From: Acanthosepion lycidas
Taxonomy: Eukaryota > Mollusca > Cephalopoda > Sepiida > Sepiidae
DNA: 64,000 nt
Direction: 5' to 3'
Assembly: GCA_963932145.1 (NCBI GenBank)
Contig: OZ010595.1
Location: forward strand, 87,831,449-87,895,448
A program made the translations under genes and the position numbers. This document shows, in pieces, positions 11,091 to 22,149 of the stretch; the stretch's first letter is position 1; every line of letters starts with the position of its first letter. Under the pieces are notes generated by a model, which worked only from the letters and a program-made list of their open reading frames with translations, had not been told where the DNA came from and made no database searches.

Positions 11091-12639
11091 TGTAGAATTG
11101 AAATATTTAAATTTAAACAGTAAAGACTTCTTTTTTTGTTATCTCTGATTTTCTATTTAGACTTTATTAAAAGAGAATGAAAATCATGCCTTGCATTATA
11201 TTTATAGTAGTTGGACAACAAACAGAAGAGAATTGGTAATTAAAATAGAATCAAATAAATGAAAAAAGAACACAAACCTGATAATCTCTGAGTCTGTACA
11301 AACATGAAACTTGGAATGACATTATGATCATAATTCTATGATTTGTAAAATATTATATTTCAGTTCTATTTGAATGATAACAGTATAACTAAAACCTAAT
11401 CAGTTAAAAGAAAAATTAATTTCTGTGTATGATTGTAACCTAGAAAAGGTTACTGAATAAGGAATAACCAAAATGGAGGTTGGAAATGAAATGGTAATCT
11501 TTATAGCATCAACAAAATATAATACTTGCCACCAGTGTGAAGTATGCAAACCAGTGATGGGATATTTAGATAGCATATATTCCACCCCCACTTACAATAG
11601 TGTCCAACATATTTATGAGGTTTGGAACATACCCATTAGTGTTCATAGGTATAGTATATAAGATTATATAAATAAACTTTTTAAGGTATTAGTATTTTTA
11701 ATCTTTTCACCCCAAGCAAATTGTAGGTACCTCCACTAATTTTCGATACCTAAGGTTTAAAATGAATTTTTAAAAATGAAAAAGCATTCTTGAAGGCTTT
11801 TTTTTTTTTAGCTTTAAATGAAAGCTAAACGGTTAACTTTACTATTTCCAGTAAACAAAATACACTGGTTTATTTCAAATAGAAATTGATTGGAATCTCA
11901 ACTTTTTGGTCACTTTCAGAAAATCATTTAAAATTGGACATTTTTTTTTTTTTTTTGGATACATTTGTAAACAAAAGTTAATTCTCAGTTTTAAAAATCT
12001 TCTAAAAATAAAGTATACTATTCTGAAACTTTATTTGAGGAATGCTTATTTAAAGTATAATAAATCTGATTTGAAACAAATATTTATTTTAAGCTGGAAA
12101 TAAGAGAAATGGATTTTTAAAACAAACAGTAGTGGAGATTCAATCATGTAACAAGTGCTGATAAAATGTGTCAATATCTTTATTGTTGTTCTCTGGAGAC
12201 TTTATCAGTTAAAACATAATTTAAGAAAATGATGGTGAAAGTTTTTTTTTTAATTTAATTTTTAAGTACTCAGCAATCTTAAAAGTGTTGGAAAATATTC
12301 TGCATAATCTAAGGAATTTTGACTTTAAATATACTATAGTCATTGCTCTTATTTTCTGATAATGTTGTGTATGGTCAACCATACTTTCAAAGGGCATATT
12401 ATGGGATCTTTTATATACATAAAAAAAAAATTATTTAAAAATTCATGGTGCAAAACAACTTTTATTATGCTTTTCAATTTTTGATTCATAAATATAGTTT
12501 TCACATAATAACAATATCACATAACTTACATAAAATAATGTAGAATTTTAAACGATTTATATATTATAAATTCAAATCGAAAAAATGAAAACAATTCTTG
12601 TAGAAATTCATTATTTGTTGAAAACATTTTTTTTTCTTA

Positions 12640-12885
12640 AGACAGTTATGTGTCATGTGTGATACATGTGTAGGTGATCATGTATCTTTCAATAGATGAC
12701 TGACGAGGCAGATTTTTTCCTACAGTAGATTGCCATTTCTTTCTGTGGTAGACCAATTGCCATCCAACGCTATATGACCCAGTCTATCCTGCTATTTACC
12801 CATAACTGAGAAGAAGAGATTCATACCTTTCGGCTCGCCGAATCATTAATCTGCACCACTATCAATTACTCCACCGTGCCTTCTT
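12640..12885 (-). repeat. tRNA-derived SINE (family S1)
   Basis: Same family and orientation as 855-1170: TGTATCTTTC, CAGATTTTTTCC, the GGTAGACCA/TTGCCATCCAA block, TTTACCCATA, and a tRNA-like head near 12880 (TCCACCGTGCC). Confidence 0.75.
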
Positions 12886-13096
12886 AAGACAATATTATCT
12901 TTAATAAATTTTATTTACACTATTTAAATTCTTTGGACTGTTGTCCTCATCTTTTTCATGTCTCAGTTTTTGCCCTTTAACTCACCTCTCCACTGCAGTA
13001 GCCAGGTATTGAACTTGCATCTGTTTTGGTCAAGTCACTGGATCCAACCAGCATTTTCATCCACTGGGCAATGTCTCCTTGAGGACATCAGTGTAT

Positions 13097-13740
13097 GATT
13101 TGGTTTGTTTTGTTTTACAGCATATCAACCTCAATGGGTTATTTAATGCCGACAAAATTGTTATTGCTGGTAATATTTTTTTTTCCCAAACATGTGTTGC
13201 TAGTAATATTTTTCCTTCAAAAAATCTATTTCTAATACAGTGTAACCCGGATATAAAAGAGACCTGGATATAAGAGAAACCTGGATATAAGAGATTTTCT
13301 CTGGTCCCAAATTAGAGCCATACTTACTTAAACAAAATAGACCAAACCCGGATATAAGAGACTTCTTCTCCGGTCCTGACAACTCTCTTATATCTGGGTT
13401 ACACTGTAATATTTTTTTCAAATAGTATTGCTGGTAAAAAAAATTTTTTTGCCTAAAATGTGTTGCTAATAATGTATTGCTTGTAATAATTTTTTTTTTT
13501 TAGTATTTCTGGTATTAAGATCTATTTTTACACTTTCATATTGTTTTGACCCCAGTTTGGGTGTTAACTATTTGCCCATAGCTGGGACCCTAACAGGTGT
13601 TACCATCCCTGGTCAGGGTGGACCTGGGAACACCAGCAATTAAGAGGTGGTTCCACGCTCTTCAAAACCTCCTGCTGCTGGATGTAGATTATCGTCTTAC
13701 TCATCACACGGATGTAGTTTGTCATACCCAGGATGCATCA
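13097..13740 (+). repeat. Interspersed repeat family R1, copy 2 (with nested MITE)
   Basis: It has the same order of blocks as copy 1: GCATATCAACCTCAATGGG, TTGCTGGTAATATTTTT units, TGTTTTGACCCCAGTTTGGG and GGTCAGGGTGGACCTGGGAA. A pogo-type MITE (13238-13406) is inserted in the TTGCTGGTAAT unit region, so it is younger than this copy. Confidence 0.75.
13238..13406. mobile_element. pogo/Tigger-like MITE nested in R1
   Basis: It is 169 bp, flanked by TA on both sides (13236-13237 and 13407-13408), with terminal inverted repeats CAGTGTAACCCGGATATA and its complement. The GGATATAAGAGA motif is reiterated inside. TA target and CAGTG-type ends suggest a Tc1/mariner/pogo group; the pogo assignment rests on the ends only. 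Confidence 0.7.
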
Positions 13741-14642
13741 GTGTATGAATTTTGGGGACTTATAAACTTAATGTCTCAGTAATCATTTTTACCAGAGCTC
13801 ATATTGCAATTTTTTGTTGTTGCTGTTGTTTTTCTCTAGCATTCCTTATTACTGGTGCCCATGTTGTATTCATTTCTATGCTTGGTTGGCTCAGGAGATT
13901 TTTGTGGTCTAGCATATGTGCTGATTTCTTAAGTTTTTGTATTTTCCAGTGATATTCTATTATTTCAACCTCATCCCAAAGGGGGTGGTGATTTCTCCCC
14001 CTCCACCATATGTAGTCAGCTACACCTGATTTTTCTATTTCCAAATGTGTTATTATTTCATAAAATACTGTTGTTTAAAAATTGCACTTAAATTTTACAA
14101 GTAATTTAAAAAGTACTAAGTTTAGACTTTCTTCTGTCAAATCTGCAAGAAAGTAACATTATGCAAACATAGATTCTCAAAAAATAGTTTTTTTGAATTG
14201 TTTTTTGCCTTTTGGCAATATGCTGGCTCAATTTTCTGTTGGATCACATTTGATGGATGACCAGAATTGACATAAATTTACGAAATCTAAGTGAACACAT
14301 TTTTTTTTAACTACCTAGTAATTTTTACAAATTAACATATTTTCAGCAGTTATCTAATATTTTATCGACTTTTAGTTACGCTTGAAAATGCTTTATGAAA
14401 AAAAAATTAAAATACTATAAAATTTTGTTAAATTAATTTTAAAATTTAATAACATATGAAATTTAAAATAATGATAAGCAAGCAAGAAAATTAACACATT
14501 GATATGGAATTTTTTTTAATAATAATTAAAATATTCCTTAATCATTAATAGTTAATAAACTTTAACATTTTAGGTAAAAAAAATATTTTTCTATTTTCTT
14601 CATAGGCGATATAGTTTTTATTATTTTTATTTTTTTTAAGTA

Positions 14643-14722
14643 TTAGGTTGGTGCAAAAATAATGTCGTTTTCTCGCATGTGTTACTATGTAAGAAAACGA
14701 CATTATTTTTGCACCAACCTAA
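14643..14722. mobile_element. 80-bp mariner MITE, MADE1/Hsmar1-like, copy 1
   Basis: It is a near-perfect palindrome of exactly 80 bp flanked by TA (14641-14642, 14723-14724). Its ends TTAGGTTGGTGCAAAA match the terminal repeat of Hsmar1 and of the 80-bp human MITE MADE1 as I remember them. The arms are separated by a short GTTACTATGT-containing spacer. Two relatives lie at 53445-53518 and 54963-55042. Confidence 0.88.
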
Positions 14723-15514
14723 TAGAAACGAAAGATCAACTGAACTTTTCCACACATCTTCCGTAGATTTGAATTAAAAACCGTTTTTTATGGACATTGA
14801 GTACTGTCGATTTTTTTTTTCTTATTGTTTTCCTGGACGCAAAGAGAAACAAGGTTTTTTAATCAAAAGTTATGTTCTAAAAAGGATGGAAAAATTTAAA
14901 AAAATACTTTAAAAATATTTTGTTTTTAAGTAACATAAACCTTTTTTGACGATAAAATTTTTTCAAGTTTGGAGTCGTTTTCATCATTTTTTTTTTTTAT
15001 TTATTTTTTTTTGCCGAAAGCCATGAAGGATCCTCTATCATTAATGAACAAGTCCTGAAAATTTCGTTTGAATGGGATAATTCCTCGATTTATGGAAAAT
15101 ATTTTAAATTATCGCTTTTTAGTTTTTTTACTTTATGCAGTAGTAAAAAAAAAAGTATCCATTTTTTAGCTGGTACCTTTTAAATTTATGCAAAAAAAAG
15201 AAAAGGAAAAAAGAATGTTAAATCATGATCTTATCATGGAACAAATACATTTTCTTTCACTCAAAGGAAAACTTGTCAATTTCTTCCTTGTTCATTTTGC
15301 CAAACACCAAAAAATTATAATTGACATTCACAATTGATATTGAAAAGAAATATAGTGATATTTCATGCAGACAACATACAGTACACACACGCGCATGCAT
15401 AGATATGTTATGTATCTATCAATATGTTGTACTAGTTTATTTATTTAGTTTATTTTTATCTTTTACTTTTCACTTTTTCATTAATAGTAATACTACTTAA
15501 GAAAAAGAAAAGAC

Positions 15515-15985
15515 AGTGTTTAACAATGTTCAACAATATTTCGACACAGTATGTCTGTTTCTTCAAGTCACGTTTAAAATTTGTAAATACAAAACAAGTA
15601 GTATAATAATAAAAAAAAATCTACAAAAAATGATAAGTCTTCGTACGAATGTTGCTTGTCTTGAGAAAATAACGGCTATACTGGTAATATACGCGTCAAA
15701 CTCAAAAACGAATGAAAATTTCAAGTTGAGCACGTTCGTCGTCAAAACGCATATTTCATTGCATTTGCATGCCATTCACGCTGGCTGCGTTTCATTCGTT
15801 CATTATGGCGCCTTGATTACCAGTACGGCCGTTTTTTTTTTTTCAAGACAAACGACGTTTGTACAAAGACTTATACTTTTTTTTTATAGATTTTTAAAAA
15901 TATTTTTATACTTGTATACAATTTTTAAATATAACTTGAAGAAGACAGACATTTATAATTTTACTATTGGGATTTTTAACACTTG
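15515..15985. mobile_element. Large foldback element
   Basis: The left arm (about 15550-15690) and right arm (about 15815-15945) are imperfect inverted repeats, for example GTCTGTTTCTTCAAGT against ACTTGAAGAAGACAGAC. The arms may extend to about 15515 and 15985. The central part is relatively CpG-rich for this window. The 168-residue reading frame across it runs through both arms and is not a plausible gene. Confidence 0.7.
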
Positions 15986-16419
15986 GGGTGGTTTTTCCCC
16001 AGTAGTTGCCCAGTGTGTGTGAGGTTGGTGTATGAAGCAGCAAATGGTGACGGATACATTCTTATGGTGAATGACAGAATGAGTATTGTAACGAATGAAT
16101 AAATGGGTCATGAATCCGATTAGCTAAGTATATAGCTAGTGATGTCCAACCTTGACCAGTCTCTTTCGCCCCTTTTTTCGGCCTTGTGCTACAATTACTG
16201 TAAGAGACGGACTATTGAGTGTTACTTAAGTTAAACATTGTTAACTAAAAACACTGTCTTCTGTTTTAGTTTCTTAAATCACGCTGTTGCTTAATGTTGA
16301 AAAATATTAGAAGGGTTGCATCAATGATTTTGTTTATTGTTTGATGTCTAGATTTTGATAGTTTTTTTTTTTGTTGGCTAACAAAAAAGAAAAAAATCAA
16401 ATATCTATTATTATTGCTG

Positions 16420-16795
16420 AGTGAAATTAAATTGAAAGAATACAAAAGAAGAGTAAATAAAGGTTTGCACGTAGAGATATTTTTTTCTGTACATACATCT
16501 GCAAAGTCCCTATGAAACCTTATCTATTGGTTCGGTAGAATTATTAGATAAGCCTTTGTGTAGTCATGTAAGAGCAACACATTCTATGCTGTGTACTATT
16601 CAACATGAGGTTCACTGGGATCAAAACATCCACTAGAAGAGAAACAAGACACATTACTGAGGTATCCTGTGAGCAAACAAAATTGAATAGATCAAACTTT
16701 TATGTGCTGCTTTGGCAACGCCATCTAGCAGCTGTTAGCAGAAGTTCTTTGGCAGACAAGTGGGGTAATTTTAGAGTTCTAAAAACTTGACATGC
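16420..16795. repeat. Interspersed repeat family R2, copy 2
   Basis: Matches 10605-11090 in order and orientation with many substitutions and small gaps. Confidence 0.65.
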
Positions 16796-16924
16796 AGTTT
16801 TAATCTGTTTCCTAAGTGATGTTGATTTAAAAAAAAATGTCACTACGCTTTTTTAATTCTTCATTTCATTTGGAAATCTTTTATCGAATAACGTTACGGT
16901 CAAACCATGCTGAAAAAAAAGTCT

Positions 16925-17025
16925 GTTCTCGTTCGATCACTGAAGTTAAGCAGTATTGAGTCTGGTCATTACTTATATGGGGGACCATTTGAGAACACCA
17001 GGTGCTGTAAGCAACCTCCTACACC
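16925..17025 (+). repeat. 5S rRNA-derived fragment
   Basis: GTTCTCGTTCGATCACTGAA, GTTAAGCAGT and AACACCAGGTGCTGTAAGC follow the order of the middle and 3' half of 5S rRNA. It is probably a truncated head of the composite SINE family S2, here without the tRNA unit. Confidence 0.7.
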
Positions 17026-17059
17026 TACAATCTGAAATATGTTTCAACTTTAAAGGGTT

Positions 17060-18180
17060 AAGTCCGAAGAACACAAATCAGTTGTGCAATTTATCAAGTG
17101 CTATATCCCTTCAGGATGTGGACGATGATGGTTCTCCACAACTTCCCGTCTTTTGTAATTCTTAACAATTTTTTTCTTTTTGTTATCTCTTCTAATTCCT
17201 GTTCTGCCAACAATTTACAAAAGCTTGTTAGGTATGTTATTTACTGTTTCCTTTTGTTTCTCTTGCCTTCAATTTATTCAGTGAGTAAACAAAATTTCCA
17301 AGCTCTCTTTCCTCATTATATATCTCAGAAATTTCAGTTGTCTCTTTCTGATTCTAACTATCCTTTTTGTTTCCATTTTCCATAAAACTTTTTCGTTGCT
17401 CACATGTTCAGTCCATAGTATTCTTAGCATCCTTCTGTAGAGCCACATTCCTATTGTCTCAAGTCTCTTCATCTGTAATGAGATTGTCCTGCGTTCACTG
17501 ACATGTAGCAAGTCTGGTATTACGTAACAGTTCAGTACTGTTTTCTTTGTTTCTAACAAAATTTTTCTATTTCTTAATACTTTGCTTAGCTTTTATAAGG
17601 CATATTTCACTATCCCAGTTCGATTTTTGGTGTCGCATTTTTCATCCTCTGTTAAAACACTTCCTAAATATTTAAATTTTTGTATTTGCATAATTTTGGT
17701 TTCTCCAATTCGTACTTCTAATGTTGGGCTGTGTCTTTTACTGACAACCATTCATTTCATCTTCATAAAATTGATATTTATTCCTTTCTTCTCGTTTTCT
17801 TTTATTACCTTCTGTATGAGTTCCTGCAGTTCCAGTTCTATGTCTGTTATCAGCACTGTATCATTTGCATCATGATTTTCTTAGCCGAAAGTATGGGACA
17901 CGCAGTGAAGATTGAACTCACTACTCGATCGTAATTGATCTAGCAAGACAAGCTTTCTAACCATTACACCACGTCGAGGTGCCCCTGTATCATTTGCATA
18001 TCCAGTGTTGTTGTTAAGATTTTGGCCGCTAATAACGAATCCTGGTAGGACTTGTAATTCTCTCAGGATCTCCTTTCTGTACTCTAAAGGTTGAATAAGT
18101 CCAGTTAGAAAGCACACCCTTTCTATTTTTGTGAATTTATTGAATTCATTTTCTAACCGTATACAGGCTGTTTGCTTTCA
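17060..18180 (-). pseudogene. Non-LTR retrotransposon (family L1A) reverse transcriptase, broken
   Basis: On the minus strand, from 18180 down, fragments read TGLIQPLEYR..ILRELQVLPGF (palm, normally GCVLSPDLFNLYSE), then GYANDT (the YADD box), then VLITDIELELQELIQKV, then KFKYLGSVLTEDEKCDT, MWLYRRMLRILWTEHVSNE and KRQLKFLRYIMRKESLE. This order is standard for the palm-to-C-terminus of endonuclease-type non-LTR elements; I do not assign a clade. There are several stops. A SINE has landed inside the YADD codons (17871-17984). Confidence 0.85.
17871..17984 (-). mobile_element. tRNA-derived SINE (family S3) inserted in the reverse transcriptase
   Basis: It is 114 bp between perfect 15-bp target-site duplications (CTGTATCATTTGCAT at 17856-17870 and 17985-17999). 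On the minus strand it starts GGGCACCTCGACGTGGTGTA, with a box A-like TGGTGTAATGGTTAGA and a box B-like GAGTTCAATCTTC. The 3' GTGTCCC can pair with the 5' GGGCAC as an acceptor stem. Confidence 0.85.
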
Positions 18181-19264
18181 GTAAGTCCTGGTTTGTTCTA
18201 TCCTTTTCAAATAAATTACTTAGCAGTTTAAACAATTAAAAAAAAATACGCTTAATCCTACGAAGAACCGCTGAGTAGCTTCGTTTGGGGACTTGGAAAG
18301 AAAGTCAGCTTTCTTGCATTTATTTCCAGGTTGAACGTAATTCATCTACCGCTCTCAATCTTGTCGTCTGTTCTGTCCATTTTCCAGTTTATGTATTGTC
18401 TGGTTTTCGTGAGGTCTTTAAAAATAACTTTTTTTACTTCTCTATATTTTGAAATCTCAAGAAAACTGCTTGTTTTTATTAACTTTCTTAATGACAACAA
18501 ATCCCCACTAGTGACAGATTCCCAATAAAGTCGGGTACTTTAAAAGATCCAATAGGAATGTGCTGATGTCATTGTGGAATATCACGTAGGAAGCCTTTTT
18601 GTAGTGTTGTGTTTCACTATGTCGAAACACTTGAGTGATTTCTTGTAATTGCTTTCAAGACGATCACAATTCGTAGTAAATAAATATGAATGAAGTGAAC
18701 CATTGGGTTAGAGAACGTGGTCGATAATAAGATGTACATACGTATATCTAGAAATTTATAATATATCTTCATTTTTTTTTAATCTTAAATTAAAACATTT
18801 TTTTAAATTAAAAAAAAAATCATTTTAATGTTAGTATGCATTTCTTTGGGGCTCGCATATTTTAAAACATACTGTAAGGCGCATTTCAGAAAAGTGACTT
18901 CTTGACATAATTTTACCTTCAAGCCCCCACCCGGCATTACCTCTCCTTCGTTTGTCATTACCTGGCGCCTGAGGCGTCCCCAAAAAGAAAACTGAAGGGA
19001 GGGCTTGAGCAATTTTTCCACTGTATTGCCGTTAAACCCACATTAAACTTCGACCGTGTGTCACTTTCAGTAGCGACATTGGTATGCTGAAAAATCCAGC
19101 ATTACTGAAAATTAGCATATTATTTATAATTTTTTCTTGGGGTTTTGCAAACGAAGCTCAATGGCAAGAGAGCTGTTAGTTTCATTTTATGTCATGTACA
19201 TTTCACTTCTGGAACGGAAAGGAGTTTGGGCTGCAGAAATATTTTTGTCAGTGACAAAGTTTTT

Positions 19265-19525
19265 AGAGTAAATAGAAACATTAAGTAATCAGAAAGATAT
19301 AGTTGAAATTTCTAGGGAATATATTGAGAAAAGAGGGCTTGGAAAATTTGATACTCACAGGAAAGATTAAAGACAATAGGGACAGAGGAAAACAATGCTT
19401 AAACTACCTAGAGATCTTGAGTAAATGGATGGTGGAACAAGGTTTAGGAAAGATAGCAAAAAGATTAAGAGCTACAAAAGACAGGAAATTGTGGAGAGCC
19501 ATGACTGCCAATGTCCTGAAGTGAT
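19265..19525 (+). pseudogene. Non-LTR retrotransposon (family L1A) C-terminal tail
   Basis: The frame from 19303 gives KFLGNILRKEGLENLILTGK, then RDRGKQCLNYLEILSKWM and KIAKRLRATKDRKLWRAM. It is the best-preserved C-terminus of this family in the window, 73 codons open to a stop, truncated at its 5' end. Confidence 0.85.
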
Positions 19526-19999
19526 ACAGCATATGGAAGAAGAAATTGTTCAGAAGGATGCATTTTAGATGTGGCTGGGGTGGAGATCTTTTTTCCTTTT
19601 TTTATTTTTTTTTTTTTTTTTTTCCACAGAATCACCAGTGTTAGATTTAAGCTAAAACATCTTAACTGGCTTGCAACCATCATGATTACTTGTTTAGTTT
19701 TTAAATATTCATATTGCTCCATTGTGTTAATAGTAATATATACCACCCAATTGGAGCAGAAAATATTTCTTTTTAGAAAGTGGCACAGACAAGATGGAGG
19801 AAATAAAGATATTGACAAGTCAGGTGAAGACAGCAAAAATCGCTCAATTGAAAATGATAACACCTGCTTGGTTGTCTCTATGGTGATTGGAGAAATGTCG
19901 TAATGGAATCTTCTTTGTTGATAGGAAAAAGTTCTTTTCTTTTTTTTTTCTTTCTTAATCATTTCAACCGAAGCAAGATGATAATGCCACTAAGATGTA

Positions 20000-20360
20000 A
20001 GGAATTACTAGGAGTGAAAGAAAATGAGAAGACTTTAGTGAGGTGAAAAGACAATAAAAGAACAGTATTCAGGAAGACAGGCAATGGTGATTGGCATTGC
20101 ATTTAAATTTTGAAAAAACCAGAAGAGAGTTCCACATGTGAAATGTAAAAGAAAAAAAAACTATTAATGGAAGCTCTATCACATCGGTAGGAAAGTGACT
20201 GACCGGAGTTGAGATGCTAGGTCTGGACCAATAACATTACAGACTCTTCTTTGTATTTTGTTAAGAATCTCTAGGTGTATTACAAACCAAATATGGCAAG
20301 AAATATTCAATGCATGGATAAATGGTAGATTTATAAATGTGCATAATGAATTCTGGTGAA
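20000..20360 (-). pseudogene. Non-LTR retrotransposon (family L1B) C-terminal relic, minus strand
   Basis: The region shares order and words with 50640-50945 and 44815-45075 (AAGTGACTGA, AGATGCTAGGTC/AGATGCCAGGTC, TTCTTTGTATTTTGTTAAGA). Read on the minus strand, these correspond to the LDKIQRR..I..DL segment of family L1B. Confidence 0.6.
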
Positions 20361-20664
20361 AAAAATGTGTTAAAGCAAAAATATGTAATAGATAATATTT
20401 TAATTTACTTATCTCTTAAGAAAATAAGTCATTGGATCTATTGATAAAAATTTGTTTATTAAAATTTTTTTTATGATGAAATATAACCTTTATTAAGATA
20501 TAGGAATTAAAATATTACTAATTTTATTTTGAATAATTTTATATGTAAATAGTATTTTTCTTTACTTTTTCCTACTCACGGCAAAGTTAACAATTGTCTA
20601 AATGTGATTCTGATGATCATGCTGTAAAATTGGTTCATTGTTCATCGACAATTTTTTTTTTTTT

Positions 20665-21140
20665 TTTGAATCTATCTTGTATATCTATAAGGCTTTCATT
20701 CATCCATGCCTCGAATATTGCTGCTGCATATGGTCTGGTACTCCTGTTTTATATTTAGAGATTCTTTATAAAATCTAAAGACAAATCCGCTATATTATTG
20801 GTCCTGATTTGACCTTGGTTTCAGTCACTTTTCCATGACTTTAAAGTTGCTTTCTTGTGCCATTTTTATAAATACTTTCATAATAATTGTTTGGATAAGC
20901 TCTTTGCTATGGTAGTGAGACTTTGTGAATTTAAGTGCAGTACTAGATTAGCAACAAGGTCCTATCAATTCACAGTTGAATTGGCTCGATGTAAATATAA
21001 GCTTCTATGCTAACAGTTTCTTTTCTTGTAATTCTCACTTATGGAACTCTCTTTCAGCTTCTTGCTTTCCAGATAAGTTTGATCTTCAAAAATTTAGTTG
21101 CAATATCAATTGTCTACTGTTTTCCTGATTACTCTTCTAT
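20665..21140 (+). pseudogene. Non-LTR retrotransposon (family L1B) C-terminal relic
   Basis: With stops, the + strand reads YKAFIHPCLEYCCCIWSGTP, then LYKI..QIRYIIGPDLT, then ISNKVLSIHS, and a TYGTLFQLLAFQ..LIFKNL segment. The expected pattern of this retrotransposon type is YKS.IRP.MEYC.HIW, then RLATRSHPF, then WNSLP.SCFP. Clade not assigned. Confidence 0.75.
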
Positions 21141-21482
21141 TGTTTTTACTCCTCAATAATGCCTCTGTTTTCTAATTCTTTCATACCCAGTAACCCCTTG
21201 TGTCTTAGTGGCTTTACTGCCTTACATGTGGTGAATTTGATTTAAAAAAAAAAATACAATTCATTAGTGTATAGTATGTGTTAACTGTTGTGATCCCAAA
21301 AGGAATGTACTGATATCACAAAAGAATGAGTGGTCAGGTTCTCTCTCTTTTTTTCTTCTTTTTTCTTTCATATCCACTGACTCTAGTAACCCCAGTACCC
21401 AACCAAGCCTGCTTTCTGAAAATAATATAAATGGTTTCACATTGTGCCAAGAGTCACTTTGCAAAAAAATTTTTTGTAAATA

Positions 21483-21739
21483 GCAAAAATATTATTTACT
21501 TTGAAATTCTTTGATGTCGCACTACATTGTTGACACATATATGCCATATTTGTCAACATTGTTGACATATATATATGCCATATTTGTCAACATTGTTGAC
21601 ATATATATATGCCATATTTGTCAACATTGTTGACATATATATATGCCATATTTGTCAACATTGTTGACATATATATGCCATATTTGTCAACAATGTGGTG
21701 CCACACAAAAGAATTTTTACAGCAAATAATATTTTTGCT
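21483..21739. repeat. Foldback element carrying a 34-bp tandem array
   Basis: The outer arms (about 21483-21536 and 21683-21739) are inverted repeats (AATATTATTTACTTTGAAA against AGCAAATAATATTTTTGCT and so on). Between them lie about five units of 31-34 bp, each starting CATTGTTGACATATATATAT and ending TTTGTCAA, at 21525, 21557, 21591, 21625 and 21659. Each unit is itself partly palindromic (TTGTTGACA / TTTGTCAA). Confidence 0.88.
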
Positions 21740-21775
21740 GTATAAGAATTCTTCCCCTAAGTGACACTTGACACT

Positions 21776-21914
21776 ATGGTGATTTTCTAAGCATAGCTTA
21801 GATGTAGCACATGGTTGAAAGTATGGAGCACCCAGTGAGGATCAAACTCATTACTCAGATGTAATTGTTCTAGCAAGACAAGCTTGCTAACTAGTACACC
21901 ATGTGGAGGTGCCC
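21776..21914 (-). mobile_element. tRNA-derived SINE (family S3)
   Basis: Target-site duplication ACACTTGACACT at 21764-21775 and 21915-21926. The interior matches the SINE at 17871-17984 (GCAAGACAAGCTTGCTAAC, CACCATGTGGAGGTGCCC, GAAAGTATGG), but is 25 bp longer at its 3' side. Confidence 0.85.
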
Positions 21915-22149
21915 ACACTTGACACTGTGTACTATCATGAACATTTTGTACAAATTAATGCATACTTTTTGCTTAAAACATAAAATAACATTTACACATG
22001 GTTGCCTATGATATGATAGGTCAACAACGGTAGTTTTGTAGTTTAATTCCTGATTTCAAAATTGTGTGAATAATTTAAGATGACACTAAAGAAATACAGA
22101 ACACCAGTAGTTTAATAATCAAGAAATTGGTATTTTATAGAAATTAAAT

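Noticed and set aside
15516..16022. 168-residue open frame
   Set aside because: It crosses both arms of a foldback element, has low-complexity composition and no recognisable domain.
19465..19962. 165-residue minus-strand frame
   Set aside because: Largely antisense to an L1A retrotransposon tail and a T-run; Lys-rich low-complexity start.
21525..21690. Regularly spaced 34-bp repeats, considered as a CRISPR-like array
   Set aside because: There are no spacers, units are contiguous, and the genome is eukaryotic.
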